From: Streptococcus sp. F0442
GTDB taxonomy: Bacteria; Bacillota; Bacilli; Lactobacillales; Streptococcaceae
Direction of reading: 5' to 3'
DNA: 64,000 nt
Assembly: GCF_000314795.2 (NCBI RefSeq)
Contig: NZ_KB373314.1
Coordinates: forward strand, 554,418 to 618,417
Notes under the pieces: generated by a model
Seen by the model: the letters and a program-made list of their open reading frames with translations, nothing else
Databases searched by the model: none
Told to the model about the DNA's origin: nothing
Position numbers and translations under genes: made by a program
Shown: piece after piece, positions 19,901 to 28,680 of the stretch
How the letters are laid out: every line of letters starts with the position of its first letter
How positions within the stretch are numbered: position 1 is the stretch's first letter

Positions 19901-20200
19901 CTGCTCCTTCATGTGGGAAAGAGCTTTAAAAAATAACATGCCTAGTCCGATGTCATCTAAGGCTTTCTCCTCAAAAACCTGATTCAGGATGAAATAACGG
20001 GCCATTTGAGTAAAGCGCGTAACGGTTATGGCAAAAGAAGCCTGACCTTCTAAATAGGACAAGACCTTGGCTTCTTTTTCAAAGGAAAGAGAGTTAGGTG
20101 CAATGTAAAACACACGCTTGCCATCTTCTACTAACCCTACGGCTTCTTGCGTCAGGACCTGGGTCAAGGGGGTCCGAACATCCGTATAGAGTAATTTCAT
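16934..20200 (-). CDS. rexB: ATP-dependent nuclease subunit B (RexB/AddB)
   Basis: RexB is the second nuclease subunit of RexAB and takes part in Chi recognition. It is 1088 residues long. The RecB-type nuclease motif VVDYKSS lies near residue 900. The N-terminus reads [14 protein letters not shown] where AddB proteins of Bacillus carry a P-loop, so ATP binding by this subunit looks lost. I count one cysteine in the whole protein (QYCGQ), so the four-Cys iron-sulfur site of Bacillus AddB is absent. Both losses are known for RexB of lactic acid bacteria. An extended -10 TGATATAAT lies at 20248-20256 (minus), and AAAGGAG precedes the ATG. Confidence 0.95.
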   Translation of the reverse strand: MKLLYTDVRTPLTQVLTQEAVGLVEDGKRVFYIAPNSLSFEKEAKVLSYLEGQASFAITVTRFTQMARYFILNQVFEEKALDDIGLGMLFFKALSHMKEQDLKVYGALRKDSQFIQQLVQLYHELQTAQMDFTDLELLEEAEKREDLLAIFEAVSEMLVQHQYESQSKMAFFLNQVEAGHLEEQLKDVAIVVDGFTRFSAEEEALIGLLHRKGVEIVIGVYASEKAYRASFREGNLYQASVDFLLQLAKTFQVQPQYCGQAIEDSFSRMTRMLEARYDFSQMEDVLENQDRTAVQLWQTNTQKEELEFVAKSIRQRLHDGARYRDIRVLLGDVEAYQLQLKTIFDQYQIPFYLGRSEAMVHHPLIQVIESLWRIKQFNYQTEDVINLLKTSLYSDLTQEEVDSFEQYLRFAEVKGAAKFHKPFTSNRQGKFNLEGLNTLRERVAEPLAPFFSQRKQKVTHLLMAFTEFLQEAQLSQNLQALIKDLALEEQERYDQVWKAFLHVSEELNLVFEDQELTVDDFLALLLSGMQLSQYRTVPATVDVVMVQSYDLIEPLTAPYVYAIGLTQERFPKIAQNTSLLSEDERQQLNEATQEGTELQVVTSENLKKNRFVAVSLLNAATKQLVLSAPSLVNETEDSVSPYLLELAKEPIAIEWTSKQAQASSDDIGTYRALLARVIELHQEEITSELSAEEASFWGVAVRVLRKKLQAEGIQIPQISTELKSRQLQSDTLQALYPEGKALTLSASALNEYYKHQYAFYLRYVLGLQEDKTIRPDARSHGNFLHRIFEKVLKDSSDQAFDQRLSEAIRETSQEAEFQQLYGENGETEFIRNLLLDTAKTTGRVLAQQNGIETIGEETLFGGSAHTSYPLSDGRLLQLRGKVDRIDQLREQGALGVVDYKSSLTQFHYDKFFNGLNSQLPTYLSAIQDLKEYQEEQGIFGAMYLEMGDPLVDLKKTKTVEDAINQTMKSQQYKGLFMADQAPYLGEAYDKNKAMMLSKEELDLLLLYNAYLYKTAAEGILKGQFAINPYSENGRNIAPYVEQFKSITGFEADRHLGQARFLTKLDQKGIRGEKVKAAWIEKMKEVLNK

Positions 20201-20247
20201 CCGATCCGTTCTCCTTTGGGCACTTTCTTGAGAGCTTTTATCTTCTT

Positions 20248-20256
20248 ATTATATCA
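20248..20256 (-). promoter_or_regulatory. Extended -10 promoter of rexB-rexA
   Basis: Minus-strand TGATATAAT lies about 48 nt before the rexB ATG. It is the only clear promoter seen for the three-gene operon. Confidence 0.55.
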
Positions 20257-20358
20257 TTTTCACAAGTGGGACTAAAGCAAGAAGTCATGGTCCTCTTGGC
20301 CCAATTTTAGGATATTTGTGCTACAATTAAAGATGAAAAGACAGAAAGGATAACACCT

Positions 20359-20841
20359 ATGACCAGCATTTATGATTTTTCTTTAGAAAACCAACAAGGG
20401 GAAGAAATTTCTCTTTCCCACTACCAAGGTAAAGTCCTTATCGTGGTCAATACAGCAACAGGCTGTGGCTTGACCCCGCAATACCAAGGACTGCAAGATC
20501 TCTACCTGCGCTACAAGGAAAAAGGGCTGGAAATCCTAGACATCCCTTGTAACCAATTCATGGGACAAGCTCCAGGAACTGCAGAAGAAATCAATAGCTT
20601 CTGTAGCCTCAACTACCAGACCACCTTCCCACGATTCGCTAAAGCCAAGGTCAATGGTAAAGAAGCCCTTCCTCTTTATGACTGGCTCAAAAGCCAAGCA
20701 GCTGGACCACTGGGCAAACGCATTGAATGGAACTTCGCAAAATTTGTCATCGACCGACAAGGCCAAGTCGCCCAACGCTTCTCCTCCAAAACAGAACCAG
20801 ATGCTATGGAAGACTTAATCCAAGAATTACTTGAAAAATAA
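20359..20841 (+). CDS. Glutathione peroxidase family thiol peroxidase
   Basis: A 160-residue non-selenium peroxidase that would reduce peroxides using a thiol donor (thioredoxin or glutathione). The peroxidatic Cys36 is in NTATGCGLTPQ, and the tetrad partners appear in NQFMGQAPG and EWNFAKFVID. The length fits the single-domain bacterial GpoA/BsaA form. AGAAAGGATAACACC precedes the ATG, with TGCTACAAT upstream as an extended -10. The gene is monocistronic, closed by the terminator at 20847-20876. The donor cannot be told from sequence. Confidence 0.9.
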   Translation: MTSIYDFSLENQQGEEISLSHYQGKVLIVVNTATGCGLTPQYQGLQDLYLRYKEKGLEILDIPCNQFMGQAPGTAEEINSFCSLNYQTTFPRFAKAKVNGKEALPLYDWLKSQAAGPLGKRIEWNFAKFVIDRQGQVAQRFSSKTEPDAMEDLIQELLEK

Positions 20842-20846
20842 GCAAA

Positions 20847-20876
20847 AAAGCTTGAGCGCTGGCTCAGGCTTTTTTT
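20847..20876 (+). terminator. Terminator of the glutathione peroxidase gene
   Basis: Stem AAAGCTTGAGC with GCTCAGGCTTT (one G-T pair) around GCTG, followed by seven T. The 24 nt from 20853 to 20876 recur without change at 21130-21153, on the other side of the structured element. Confidence 0.85.
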
Positions 20877-20963
20877 ATGTAGACAAACTATTTAGAAATA
20901 AGTTAAGAGATTCTGCAAAAAATAAAATGAGTTCTAATTTTTAAAATGAATCAAGAAAATACC

Positions 20964-21101
20964 AAAACTTTCCGCCGTGAGAAAAGTGCCTGAAACAATT
21001 AAGATTCAGGCACTCGGAATTATTGAGACCTTAGGCTCAATAATTAGTCATGGAACTTCGTAGAAGTTCGCTGACGTCCGTACTCACCTAAGGAAAGTTT
21101 T
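20964..21101 (+). repeat. Structured repeat element / candidate RNA, copy B
   Basis: Second copy of the 138-bp element, in the 314-bp gap between the convergent glutathione peroxidase and ABC exporter genes; 20877-20963 is AT-rich with no clear feature. AAAACTTTCC (20964-20973) pairs with GGAAAGTTTT (21092-21101), and GTGAG (20977-20981) with CTCAC (21083-21087). Hairpins span 20985-21014, 21018-21045 and 21047-21075. The second loop holds ACCTTAGG (21028-21035), complementary to CCTAAGG (21087-21093). By hand alignment it differs from copy A at about 22 of 138 positions, and most changes within stems keep pairing. Confidence 0.75.
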
Positions 21102-21126
21102 TAAGATGACTTTGTCTTCATTCTAT

Positions 21127-21153
21127 GCCTGAGCGCTGGCTCAGGCTTTTTTT
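21127..21153 (+). terminator. Second terminator hairpin after element B; also closes the ABC exporter operon
   Basis: GCCTGAGC (21127-21134) pairs with GCTCAGGC (21139-21146), followed by seven T. It is 2 bp from the stop codon of the leftward exporter gene. It is a direct duplicate of the terminator at 20847-20876. Confidence 0.8.
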
Positions 21154-21155
21154 CT

Positions 21156-23024
21156 TTAATCAATTTCAAGTCCACCAGTGTACAAACGGTGATAGGTTCC
21201 TTTTTCTGCCATCAAGGAAGCATGGTTGCCTCGCTCGATGATGCGTCCATGGTCCATCACCATGATGACATCGGAATTGACAATTGTCGACAGACGGTGG
21301 GCAATGACAAAGACAGTCCGACCTTCCATCAAGCGGTCCATCCCTTCTTGCACCATCTTCTCTGTCCGTGAGTCAATCGAAGACGTCGCTTCGTCCAGAA
21401 TCAAGACTGGCGCATTGGCAAGGGCTGCACGGGCAATGGCGATCAATTGTCGTTGACCATTTGAAAGGCCAGCCCCATCATCCGTCAAGACCGTTTCATA
21501 GCCCTGATCCAAGTGTTTGACAAAGGAATCTACATTGGCAATCCGAGCTGCCTCAAGGATCTCCTCCCGCGTTGCATCGGCACGGCCATAAGCGATGTTT
21601 TCCGCAATCGTACCAGTGAATAAGTGGGTATCTTGAAGAACGATTCCGAGGGAACGACGAAGAGAATCTTTCTCAATCAATTTGATATCGATCCCATCAT
21701 AAGTAATCATTCCGGATTGGATATCATAGAATCGGTTGATCAAGTTGGTGATGGTTGTCTTCCCTGCACCGGTCGCTCCGACAAAGGCCACTTTTTGACC
21801 CTTATCCGCATAGAGATTGATCCCATGAAGAATTTGTTTCTTCCCATCATAAGAGAAATCAACATCATCAAAGACCACATTTCCGACCATCTTGACAAGC
21901 TGATAATCTCCATTTGGACGCGGGTGTTTCCAAGCCCATTTGTTGGTTTTCTGATCGGTTTCGACCATTTCTCCGTCGACCAGTTCATAATTGACCAGCG
22001 TCACTTTTCCTTGGTCAACTTCTTCTTCTTCGTCCAAAAGATCAAAGATACGATCTCCACCAGCCAAGGCCATCAGGACAAAGTTCAATTGTTGAGAGAC
22101 CTGGGCAATGGGACCCGTGAAGGAACGGTTCAATTGCAAGAAGGCCATGAGACCACCAATGGTTAAACCACCGATGCCATTTAGGGCAATGATCCCACCG
22201 ATCAAGGATGTCAGAACAAAGGAAACATTTCCTAGGTTCCCAAGAATCGGCATGAGAACATTGGCATAGCGATTGGCTTGGTAAGAAGATTCAAAGAGTT
22301 GGTCATTGATCCGATCAAAATCCTCGATGCTTTCTGCTTCGTGGACAAAGGCCTTGACCACCTTTTGACCCGACATCATTTCTTCAATAAAGCCATTTTC
22401 GATCCCTAAGTTCTTTTGTTGGGCCCCAAAGTAACGGCCGGACTTGCCAGAAACATCCTTGATAATAAAGAACATAACGATGACCATAATCAGAACAATT
22501 AAGAACAAGAGCGGACTGACGGTCAGCATGGTAATCGTTACCCCAAGGATCATAATCGCTGAGGATAAAAGTTGGGGAATGGATTGTTCAATCGCTTGGC
22601 GAAGAGCGTCAATGTCATTGGTATAGATAGACATGATGTCCCCGTGTTGGTGGGTATCAAAGTAGCGAACGGGCAGTTTTTGCATGCGAGCAAACAACTG
22701 ATTCCGAAGGCTTCTAAGCGAGTCTTGTGAAATGGTCGCCATAATCAAGGTAAAGCCATAGTTGGCAAGGACCCCGATCAAACAGATCAAACCAACCCTT
22801 GTCAAGAAGGACAAGAGCGGTCCAAAGTCATGGCTGTTGGACGACAGCATGGGCTCCACATAGACGTCGACCAAGGACTGAATCGAAGCTATCACATTGA
22901 CCGTCGCAAGAGACGATAGAATGATTAAGATAAAGGAAACAATCAAGGACAGCTTGTAGTTTTTCCATAGGAAGTCCAGTAGGCGAAGGAGTGAACCTAG
23001 ATTTGCTTTTTTCTTAGTTTTCAT
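21156..23024 (-). CDS. ABC exporter half-transporter (catalytic subunit of a heterodimer)
   Basis: A 622-residue half-transporter with an N-terminal six-helix membrane domain (about 1-330) and a C-terminal ATPase. Walker A GATGAGKTT lies near 414-422 and Walker B LILDEATSS near 540, with an intact catalytic Glu. The H-loop is AHRLST. The signature is LSNGQ instead of LSGGQ. A charged linker of about 45 residues (VDGEMVETDQKTNKW) precedes the ATPase. It overlaps the partner gene by 11 bp. It resembles multidrug exporters of the EfrAB/BmrCD/TM287-288 group; the substrate is unknown. Confidence 0.9.
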   Translation of the reverse strand: MKTKKKANLGSLLRLLDFLWKNYKLSLIVSFILIILSSLATVNVIASIQSLVDVYVEPMLSSNSHDFGPLLSFLTRVGLICLIGVLANYGFTLIMATISQDSLRSLRNQLFARMQKLPVRYFDTHQHGDIMSIYTNDIDALRQAIEQSIPQLLSSAIMILGVTITMLTVSPLLFLIVLIMVIVMFFIIKDVSGKSGRYFGAQQKNLGIENGFIEEMMSGQKVVKAFVHEAESIEDFDRINDQLFESSYQANRYANVLMPILGNLGNVSFVLTSLIGGIIALNGIGGLTIGGLMAFLQLNRSFTGPIAQVSQQLNFVLMALAGGDRIFDLLDEEEEVDQGKVTLVNYELVDGEMVETDQKTNKWAWKHPRPNGDYQLVKMVGNVVFDDVDFSYDGKKQILHGINLYADKGQKVAFVGATGAGKTTITNLINRFYDIQSGMITYDGIDIKLIEKDSLRRSLGIVLQDTHLFTGTIAENIAYGRADATREEILEAARIANVDSFVKHLDQGYETVLTDDGAGLSNGQRQLIAIARAALANAPVLILDEATSSIDSRTEKMVQEGMDRLMEGRTVFVIAHRLSTIVNSDVIMVMDHGRIIERGNHASLMAEKGTYHRLYTGGLEID

Positions 23025-24759
23025 CTGCTACTCCTTTCCCTTGTGTTTGCATTTCATATACTTCTTGGTAGATGGCATTGGTCGAAAGCAATTCCTCGTG
23101 GCTACCGATGGTATCGATTTGACCATCATTCATGACGATGATACGATCTGCATCCTGAATAGAGGATATCCGTTGACCAATGATAATTTTGGTAGTCTCT
23201 TTTAAGCTCCTTGCCAATCCTTGACGGATCAAACTATCTGTCTTGGTATCGACCGCTGAAGTCGAATCATCCAAGATCAAGATCTTCGGATTCATGAGAA
23301 GAGCACGCGCAATACAGAGACGTTGGCGCTGTCCACCGGAGACGTTGGATCCCCCACGCTCAATCATGGTGTCATAACCCTCTTTGAAATCTTGAATAAA
23401 TTCATCGGCTTGGGCAATCTTACAAGCTGCGATGATCTCTTCATCCGTCGCATCTTTATTTCCCCAGCGCATATTTTCTTTAATCGTACCAGAGAAAAGA
23501 ACATTGGTCTGAAGAACCATGGCCACTTGCTTACGAAGGGAATCAAGATCGTATTCTTTGACATCGTGGCCTGCTACTGTCACCCGACCAGACTCGACAT
23601 CATAGAGACGAGGAATCAACTGTACTAGACTAGACTTCCCTGATCCTGTCCCCCCTAAGATACCAATGACTTCCCCTGAACGAATGGAAAGGTTAATTCC
23701 TTGCAAGACATGGGTCTTGTCGCCATTCTCATCAGTATAGGCAAAGGTCACATCTTCAAAGTTGATGGATCCATCTGCAACTTCTTTGATTCCATTTTCT
23801 GGGGAGACAATCGTCGCTTTGGTCGTCAAGACTTCATTGATCCGCTCGACCGAGGCCATGGAAATCGACAACATGACAAAGATCATCATAAACATCATCA
23901 GCGACATGAGAATGGTCATGGTGTAGCTAAACATAGAAGTCAAATTCCCAGTAGAGAGTTGGCCACCAACGATCAGATGTGCCCCAATCCAAGAGATCAA
24001 AAGGAAGGAAGCATACATGGAAAGCATCATAGCTGGGCTACTAAAGACAACGATACGGATTGCCTTCATAAACATGTTGTAAATCCGGCGGGAAGCTTTT
24101 TGGAATTTAACCGTTTCGTCGGCTTCTTTAACGTAAGACTTCACCACTCGCATATTGGTAATGTTTTCCTGAATGCTGTTGTTAAGATTGTCATAGGATT
24201 CAAACACTTCTGTAAAGAGCGGATAAACAATCTTCATGATGATGCTTAGAACAGCTGCCAAAAAGATGGTCACATAGACAAAGATCATAGCCATTTCCGG
24301 GTTGATCAAGAAACAGGCCGCAATGGCAAAAATCAAATTGAGCGGTGCCCGTACACAGATCCGGATGACCATTTGATAGGCATTTTGCACATTGGTCACG
24401 TCCGTCATCATCCGAGTAACCAGACCACCAGATGAGAACTGGTCAATATTTTCAAATGAGAAGGTTTGAACCTTTTTGAAAATGGCCCGACGAAGGTTTT
24501 TAGCAAAACCAGCTGAAGCATAGGCACCATAACGGGCAGACTGCATCCCACAAAAGAGGGAGAGAAAGGCACAGACCAGCATGAGCCCACCGTAAAATAG
24601 GATATTGTTCATGTTTCTTTGTTGAACACCCTGGTCCAATAGACTCGCCATGACAAAGGGAATCGAAATCTCAAACATGACTTCAAAGACCATGAACAAG
24701 GAAGCCAAAATCGAGGGCTTCTTGAATTCTTTGATCTCGGAAATTAAGGATCGAATCAT
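23014..24759 (-). CDS. ABC exporter half-transporter (degenerate-site subunit of a heterodimer)
   Basis: About 581 residues from the ATG at 24759, 5 nt after GGAGG; the ATG one codon earlier is possible. It has a six-helix membrane domain followed by an ATPase with Walker A GGTGSGKSS (near 371-379) and canonical signature VSGGQ. Walker B ends LILDDSTSA, with Asp in place of the catalytic Glu, and the switch His is replaced by Gln (IGQRISS). It therefore carries the Walker half of the non-hydrolysing site, complementary to the LSNGQ of the partner. It is first in a two-gene operon behind the promoter at 24895-24923. Confidence 0.9.
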   Translation of the reverse strand: MIRSLISEIKEFKKPSILASLFMVFEVMFEISIPFVMASLLDQGVQQRNMNNILFYGGLMLVCAFLSLFCGMQSARYGAYASAGFAKNLRRAIFKKVQTFSFENIDQFSSGGLVTRMMTDVTNVQNAYQMVIRICVRAPLNLIFAIAACFLINPEMAMIFVYVTIFLAAVLSIIMKIVYPLFTEVFESYDNLNNSIQENITNMRVVKSYVKEADETVKFQKASRRIYNMFMKAIRIVVFSSPAMMLSMYASFLLISWIGAHLIVGGQLSTGNLTSMFSYTMTILMSLMMFMMIFVMLSISMASVERINEVLTTKATIVSPENGIKEVADGSINFEDVTFAYTDENGDKTHVLQGINLSIRSGEVIGILGGTGSGKSSLVQLIPRLYDVESGRVTVAGHDVKEYDLDSLRKQVAMVLQTNVLFSGTIKENMRWGNKDATDEEIIAACKIAQADEFIQDFKEGYDTMIERGGSNVSGGQRQRLCIARALLMNPKILILDDSTSAVDTKTDSLIRQGLARSLKETTKIIIGQRISSIQDADRIIVMNDGQIDTIGSHEELLSTNAIYQEVYEMQTQGKGVADEN

Positions 24760-24875
24760 CATTACCTCCAAAGTTTTTCATACTTTTTTCTGCGGGAGAA
24801 GCAAAGCTTTTTCCCACCGAAAAATAGGTCAAAACACACAAAATTCCCTGAGGGAAAGACCCTAGGGATTACGCA

Positions 24876-24923
24876 TGTATACTAATTAAGTATCATTGTA
24901 TACTAATTTCACAAAAAAAGCAA
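24876..24923 (-). promoter_or_regulatory. Promoter and repeated operator-like boxes of the ABC exporter operon
   Basis: On the minus strand, -35 TTGCTT (24923-24918) and -10 TACAAT (24900-24895) are 17 bp apart. The 12-mer TGTATACTAATT occurs twice on the plus strand, at 24876-24887 and 24897-24908. The starts are 21 bp apart (two helical turns), and the second copy overlaps the -10. This looks like a regulator binding site; the regulator is not identified. The leader of about 125 nt holds foldable GGGAGAAGC/GCTTTTTCCC and CCCTAGGG/CCCTCAGGG stretches. Confidence 0.6.
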
Positions 24924-24936
24924 GATTTAAGTCAGC

Positions 24937-24969
24937 TAAAAAGGCTTCTCCTATTTTGAGAAACCTTTA
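24937..24969 (-). terminator. Terminator of the glycerophosphodiesterase gene or of an upstream transcript
   Basis: Minus-strand AAAGGTTTCTC and GAGAAGCCTTT form an 11-bp stem with one G-T-type mismatch, followed by T. It lies directly downstream of the glycerophosphodiesterase stop. Confidence 0.75.
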
Positions 24970-24983
24970 AAGCAGAGTGCCTC

Positions 24984-26753
24984 TTATTCTTCCTTAGACG
25001 TAGCGACAAGATTTAAGACGCGATCAAAGTAGGACTTGTTTTGTTTCAAATCTTTTTTCAATCTTTGAGCCTCTGTCAATTCATCCGTAATCAAGCCATC
25101 AAAGGGTTGTTGCAAATACTTCGTCAACTTCTGCTTGTCATTGATGGTCCAGACATAGAGCTCTTTTTTCATCTCATGGGCCTGGGTCACCAATTCCTCC
25201 TGATAAGAAAAGTCTTCAATCGCAAAGAAGTCTACCGAATCATTCTCAAAGCGACCAAATTGAATGGGAATAACATAGCCAGTCTTGATCTCAGGAGCTT
25301 TTTTCTCGACCTTTTCCATGACCGACAGATCCAAAGACATGGCCGGATAGTCTTTCTCGATCCCCAAGTCCCGCATCTTCTGGACGAAAAGATCCACGTA
25401 GTTTTTCGGTTCTGCACCGTGAGGCTTAAGCTCAACCAAGAGCTTCATCTTCAATTCTTTGGCCCGTTTAACATATTCTTCAAAAGAAGGGATATGACTC
25501 GTGTGACCATCCTGCTGAATCTTAAGGCCTTGCACCTCAGCTAGGGTCATGTCTTTCACGTCCTTGTCAACCCCAGCCAGGCGCTTGAGGTTGTAGTCAT
25601 GCATGACAACAAATTGATGGTCCTTGATGAGAAGAATATCCATCTCTGCATAAGCCGCCTTTCCCTTGGCTGCTGCTTCTAAGGCTTCCAGGGAATTTTC
25701 TACCCCCTTAGAGACATCGCCACGATGGGCGATGAGCTTGATCTGATCATTGACTTTTAGGGTTGCTAGTTCAAAGGCTGATATCCCCGATTGCAGCATG
25801 AGAAAGACCACTGTCAGAGCAAAGAGCCCCTTCATCTTTCGACTGCCTTTGGAGCGCATGACGGAACGGCTCGGTACTTCCCATGCAGAATCCAAGATGA
25901 TGCCGAGCGACCCCACCTTTGTCAAGACTGTAAAAATAAACAGGAAGGTCCGAATCAAGACCAAAAAGATGGTCTCCACCCAGAAATACTGCCCCTCTTT
26001 ATCGATCACCGTCAAGGTAAAGACCAGACCCAAGACCAGCAAAATCCCTAGAAAGGTTAAGAGAAACTCAAAGGACAGAATTCTCCATAAGAGACGAAAG
26101 CTTCCTCTTTTGGTCATGCTCCAGCTTTTTTTCAAGGCACGACCAAATGGAAGCTCCTCCACCACGAGGTTGGGAACTGTATAGATGAGGCGAAGATTGA
26201 GATAGATAAAGGTCAGCTGCACCACTAAGAGTCCGATGGAGCCAATCGTGGTCTTTTCAAACTCCCCTGTGATAAAGGTTGGAATGTAAAGACCATCAGT
26301 CAGAGTCGATCCAATCAAGACACCTGCGACAGGCAAGGTCAAAAGAAGATAGAGCAGAAAGTAAAGCAGGTTTCTCCCCGACAAATCCTTCAAACGACCA
26401 AATGATTGCCGCAAGACCTTTTTAAAGGACAAGTGTCGGTCGGTTCGCGATAGGTAAATGACCGAAATCAGGGTCCGCATCTCCAACATAAACAAGAAAG
26501 CAAAGACCATGATAAAGACCAAAAGAGCCAGCAAACTCAAGGGATGGCTCATAACAGAGACCAAGTTGTTCTTATCGATATTGGCCTGACCAGCAAGCAA
26601 GACTGCCAGTTGAAAGACCCAACTCAACGCCGCAGCCCCAATACCAACCACAAATTGCAAAAGGATCCCCACAGAGATAAAGGACCATTTATTGCGCCAG
26701 ATCAAGTAAAAGGCCCCCTTCAGGTCCTGCCAGTAACTCCGTTTCATCTCCAT
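24984..26753 (-). CDS. Membrane-anchored glycerophosphodiester phosphodiesterase
   Basis: A 589-residue protein in two parts. The N-terminal half (about 1-325) has several hydrophobic helices and matches the membrane domain often fused to GDPD enzymes. The C-terminal half is a GDPD domain with LIAHRGD near 341, the ENSLEA motif, EMDILLIKD and VVMHD, which supply the metal and catalytic residues. It would hydrolyse glycerophosphodiesters, possibly from lipids or lipoteichoic acid, at the outer face. The start could be the ATG two codons later (GGAAAGGGATGGAG upstream). It is a single gene between two ABC systems. Confidence 0.9.
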   Translation of the reverse strand: MEMKRSYWQDLKGAFYLIWRNKWSFISVGILLQFVVGIGAAALSWVFQLAVLLAGQANIDKNNLVSVMSHPLSLLALLVFIMVFAFLFMLEMRTLISVIYLSRTDRHLSFKKVLRQSFGRLKDLSGRNLLYFLLYLLLTLPVAGVLIGSTLTDGLYIPTFITGEFEKTTIGSIGLLVVQLTFIYLNLRLIYTVPNLVVEELPFGRALKKSWSMTKRGSFRLLWRILSFEFLLTFLGILLVLGLVFTLTVIDKEGQYFWVETIFLVLIRTFLFIFTVLTKVGSLGIILDSAWEVPSRSVMRSKGSRKMKGLFALTVVFLMLQSGISAFELATLKVNDQIKLIAHRGDVSKGVENSLEALEAAAKGKAAYAEMDILLIKDHQFVVMHDYNLKRLAGVDKDVKDMTLAEVQGLKIQQDGHTSHIPSFEEYVKRAKELKMKLLVELKPHGAEPKNYVDLFVQKMRDLGIEKDYPAMSLDLSVMEKVEKKAPEIKTGYVIPIQFGRFENDSVDFFAIEDFSYQEELVTQAHEMKKELYVWTINDKQKLTKYLQQPFDGLITDELTEAQRLKKDLKQNKSYFDRVLNLVATSKEE

Positions 26754-26820
26754 CCCTTTCCTTTTCTTTCATTCCCCTAGAATAGCGGAAAAGCCCTCCC
26801 TTGTCAATGACTTGCACAAG

Positions 26821-26846
26821 AAAAAGGCTGGGAAACCCAACCTTTT
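26821..26846 (-). terminator. Terminator of the TetR-ABC operon
   Basis: AAAAGGCTGGG with CCCAACCTTTT around AAA, with runs of T on both strands. It sits directly after the stop codon of the permease gene. Confidence 0.8.
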
Positions 26847-26850
26847 CTGA

Positions 26851-27996
26851 TCATTCTGCTAAGAGCACTTCTTTGATGGTTTGTTTTTGGAGTTTTCTGT
26901 TGGATAGATAAAAGAGGCTTTCGTAAACCACAGCAAAACCGAGCAAGGTCCAGAAGCACACATTCCCATCAAAGTGATGCTCAATCTTTTCAGGTACCGT
27001 GTCTTTGATCACACCAATCAAGATTTCCATGATGCCATATTGATAAGCTGTCCCAAGGGCAAATCCTAGATAAGCCCAGAAACGATAAGGAGCGAGAATA
27101 TGACTTTGGCATTCACGATCGGTGTAGCCAAAAGCCTTCATAAGGGCCAAGGTTTCGCGACTTTCTGAGACCACAATTCCCAATGACAAAAAGAGGATCG
27201 AGAAAGAAAGGATCAAACCAATCATAATCATCATCGTTTGGATGATGTCATCTGTGTAGTCCCTTAGCCCAAAAGACAATTGAACCATGGCCGCGAAACA
27301 CATGGAGCCAAAAACCACAAAAAACAGGATCGATTTTCTCCCCCAAATCAGTGATGAGGACAGTTCTTTTAGGAAAGATTTGTCTTTCTTGGAAACCCTC
27401 TTTCTCCTTTGGGCCTTGATTGGTGTTGGAGATTTTTTCAATAAGCGAAGGGCCGGCGTTTGTAGTTGTCTTCTAGCATAAGCAATCGCAAGGACCATAA
27501 AGAAAGTCGTTGGTAGCATCACTAAAGCAACTAAGAGTTGCCAATGAAAATGAATGGTAATGTCTGGCAAAATCCCCTTCTCATTGCGAAAGTCATAAAA
27601 ATGCCCCATCATTAGAAAAGAAGCGAAATAGCCAAGAAGTGCTCCAACTCCAAAACTGAGTCCAAAAGCCCAAAATCGTTTCGCCAACTGGCCATTGCTA
27701 TAGCCCAAAGCCTTTAAAATCCCTAATTGTTCCTTGTGGTCATCGACAAATTGTTTGATATAAAAACACATGAGAAGGATCGACGTCAAGGACAAGACGA
27801 CCCCACTGACCATGGCCACCATCCAGGAAAGCGAAACCTGGGCATCATAGTAGGTCGTAATCATGGGATTGGTTTTAGAAATCTCCAACTGCTCGATATC
27901 CAGATAAAAATTCAAGAAGAGATTGGCCACAAAGACCGCACAAGCTCCGATGATACTGACGACAACTAATTTTCGAATATCTTTTACTGAAAACAT
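26851..27996 (-). CDS. ABC transporter permease with FtsX-type domains
   Basis: A 381-residue integral membrane protein. Its helices sit in two blocks: one near the N-terminus (about 10-30, 50-80, 105-125, 150-170) and one in the C-terminal half (about 220-345). The signatures KEQLGILKALGYSNGQLAKRFW and RETLALMKAFGYTDRE are the repeated MacB/FtsX permease motifs. Together with the ATPase gene 3 bp upstream it forms a LolCD/MacB-type transporter, perhaps for peptides or lipophilic compounds. It lacks the large extracytoplasmic domain of MacB. It is the last gene of the TetR operon. Confidence 0.85.
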   Translation of the reverse strand: MFSVKDIRKLVVVSIIGACAVFVANLFLNFYLDIEQLEISKTNPMITTYYDAQVSLSWMVAMVSGVVLSLTSILLMCFYIKQFVDDHKEQLGILKALGYSNGQLAKRFWAFGLSFGVGALLGYFASFLMMGHFYDFRNEKGILPDITIHFHWQLLVALVMLPTTFFMVLAIAYARRQLQTPALRLLKKSPTPIKAQRRKRVSKKDKSFLKELSSSLIWGRKSILFFVVFGSMCFAAMVQLSFGLRDYTDDIIQTMMIMIGLILSFSILFLSLGIVVSESRETLALMKAFGYTDRECQSHILAPYRFWAYLGFALGTAYQYGIMEILIGVIKDTVPEKIEHHFDGNVCFWTLLGFAVVYESLFYLSNRKLQKQTIKEVLLAE

Positions 27997-27999
27997 GGC

Positions 28000-28680
28000 T
28001 TACCATCCAATCTCATAGGCATTCTGAGGCTGATCGTTGGTCACAACTTGGGTAATCTTGCCACTATTGACGCGAATGATGGTTCTGGCCATATCCGCAA
28101 TATTTTGGTTGTGCGTCACCATGATTAAGGTAAAGCCTAGCTTTTCCTTCAACTTCCAGATATAGTCGAGAATTTTGCGCCCTGTTTCTTCATCCAGGGC
28201 CCCCGTCGGCTCATCTAAGAAAAGAATCTCTGGCTTTTTGGCCAAGGCACGGGCAATGGAGACTCTCTGCTGTTCCCCACCAGACAATTCACTTGGATAC
28301 TTGTCCAGCTTATCACCAAGCCCCAAATCCTCGATAATCTGCAAAAAATCATGATTGCTTGCCAGGTCAGCTCCCATCTTTACATTCTGTCTAACCGTCA
28401 GATTCGGTAATAAATAATACTGCTGAAAAATAAAGGCTATCTTCTCACGTCTAAAGGCTGTCAATTGAGCATCAGTGAGTTGAGACAAATCCTGTCCTTG
28501 AATGAGAATATGCCCCTCATCTACCTTTTCTAATCCGGATAATACGTTTAAGAGGGTTGACTTTCCTGATCCAGAAGGACCTAGGATAACCACATCATCC
28601 TGGTCTTGAATCTGCAAATCAATCCCTTTTAAAACCTTGGTTTGACCGTAACTTTTGTGAACATTTTCTAGTTGAATCAT
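28000..28680 (-). CDS. ABC transporter ATP-binding protein (MacB/LolD type)
   Basis: 226 residues from the ATG at 28680, which overlaps the TetR stop as ATGA and has AGGAAAG upstream; an earlier in-frame start lies inside the tetR gene. Walker [10 protein letters not shown] is at 34-42, the Q-loop in FQQYYLLP, the signature [10 protein letters not shown] near 132 and Walker [17 protein letters not shown]. This is the LolD/MacB class, which pairs with FtsX-like permeases, in keeping with the next gene. Confidence 0.9.
   Translation of the reverse strand: MIQLENVHKSYGQTKVLKGIDLQIQDQDDVVILGPSGSGKSTLLNVLSGLEKVDEGHILIQGQDLSQLTDAQLTAFRREKIAFIFQQYYLLPNLTVRQNVKMGADLASNHDFLQIIEDLGLGDKLDKYPSELSGGEQQRVSIARALAKKPEILFLDEPTGALDEETGRKILDYIWKLKEKLGFTLIMVTHNQNIADMARTIIRVNSGKITQVVTNDQPQNAYEIGW

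Noticed and set aside
24868-24880. Four-codon frame ATG CGT AAT CCC TAG as a leader peptide gene of the ABC exporter
   Set aside because: It has no ribosome site and is too short to support alone; mentioned only as a possibility.
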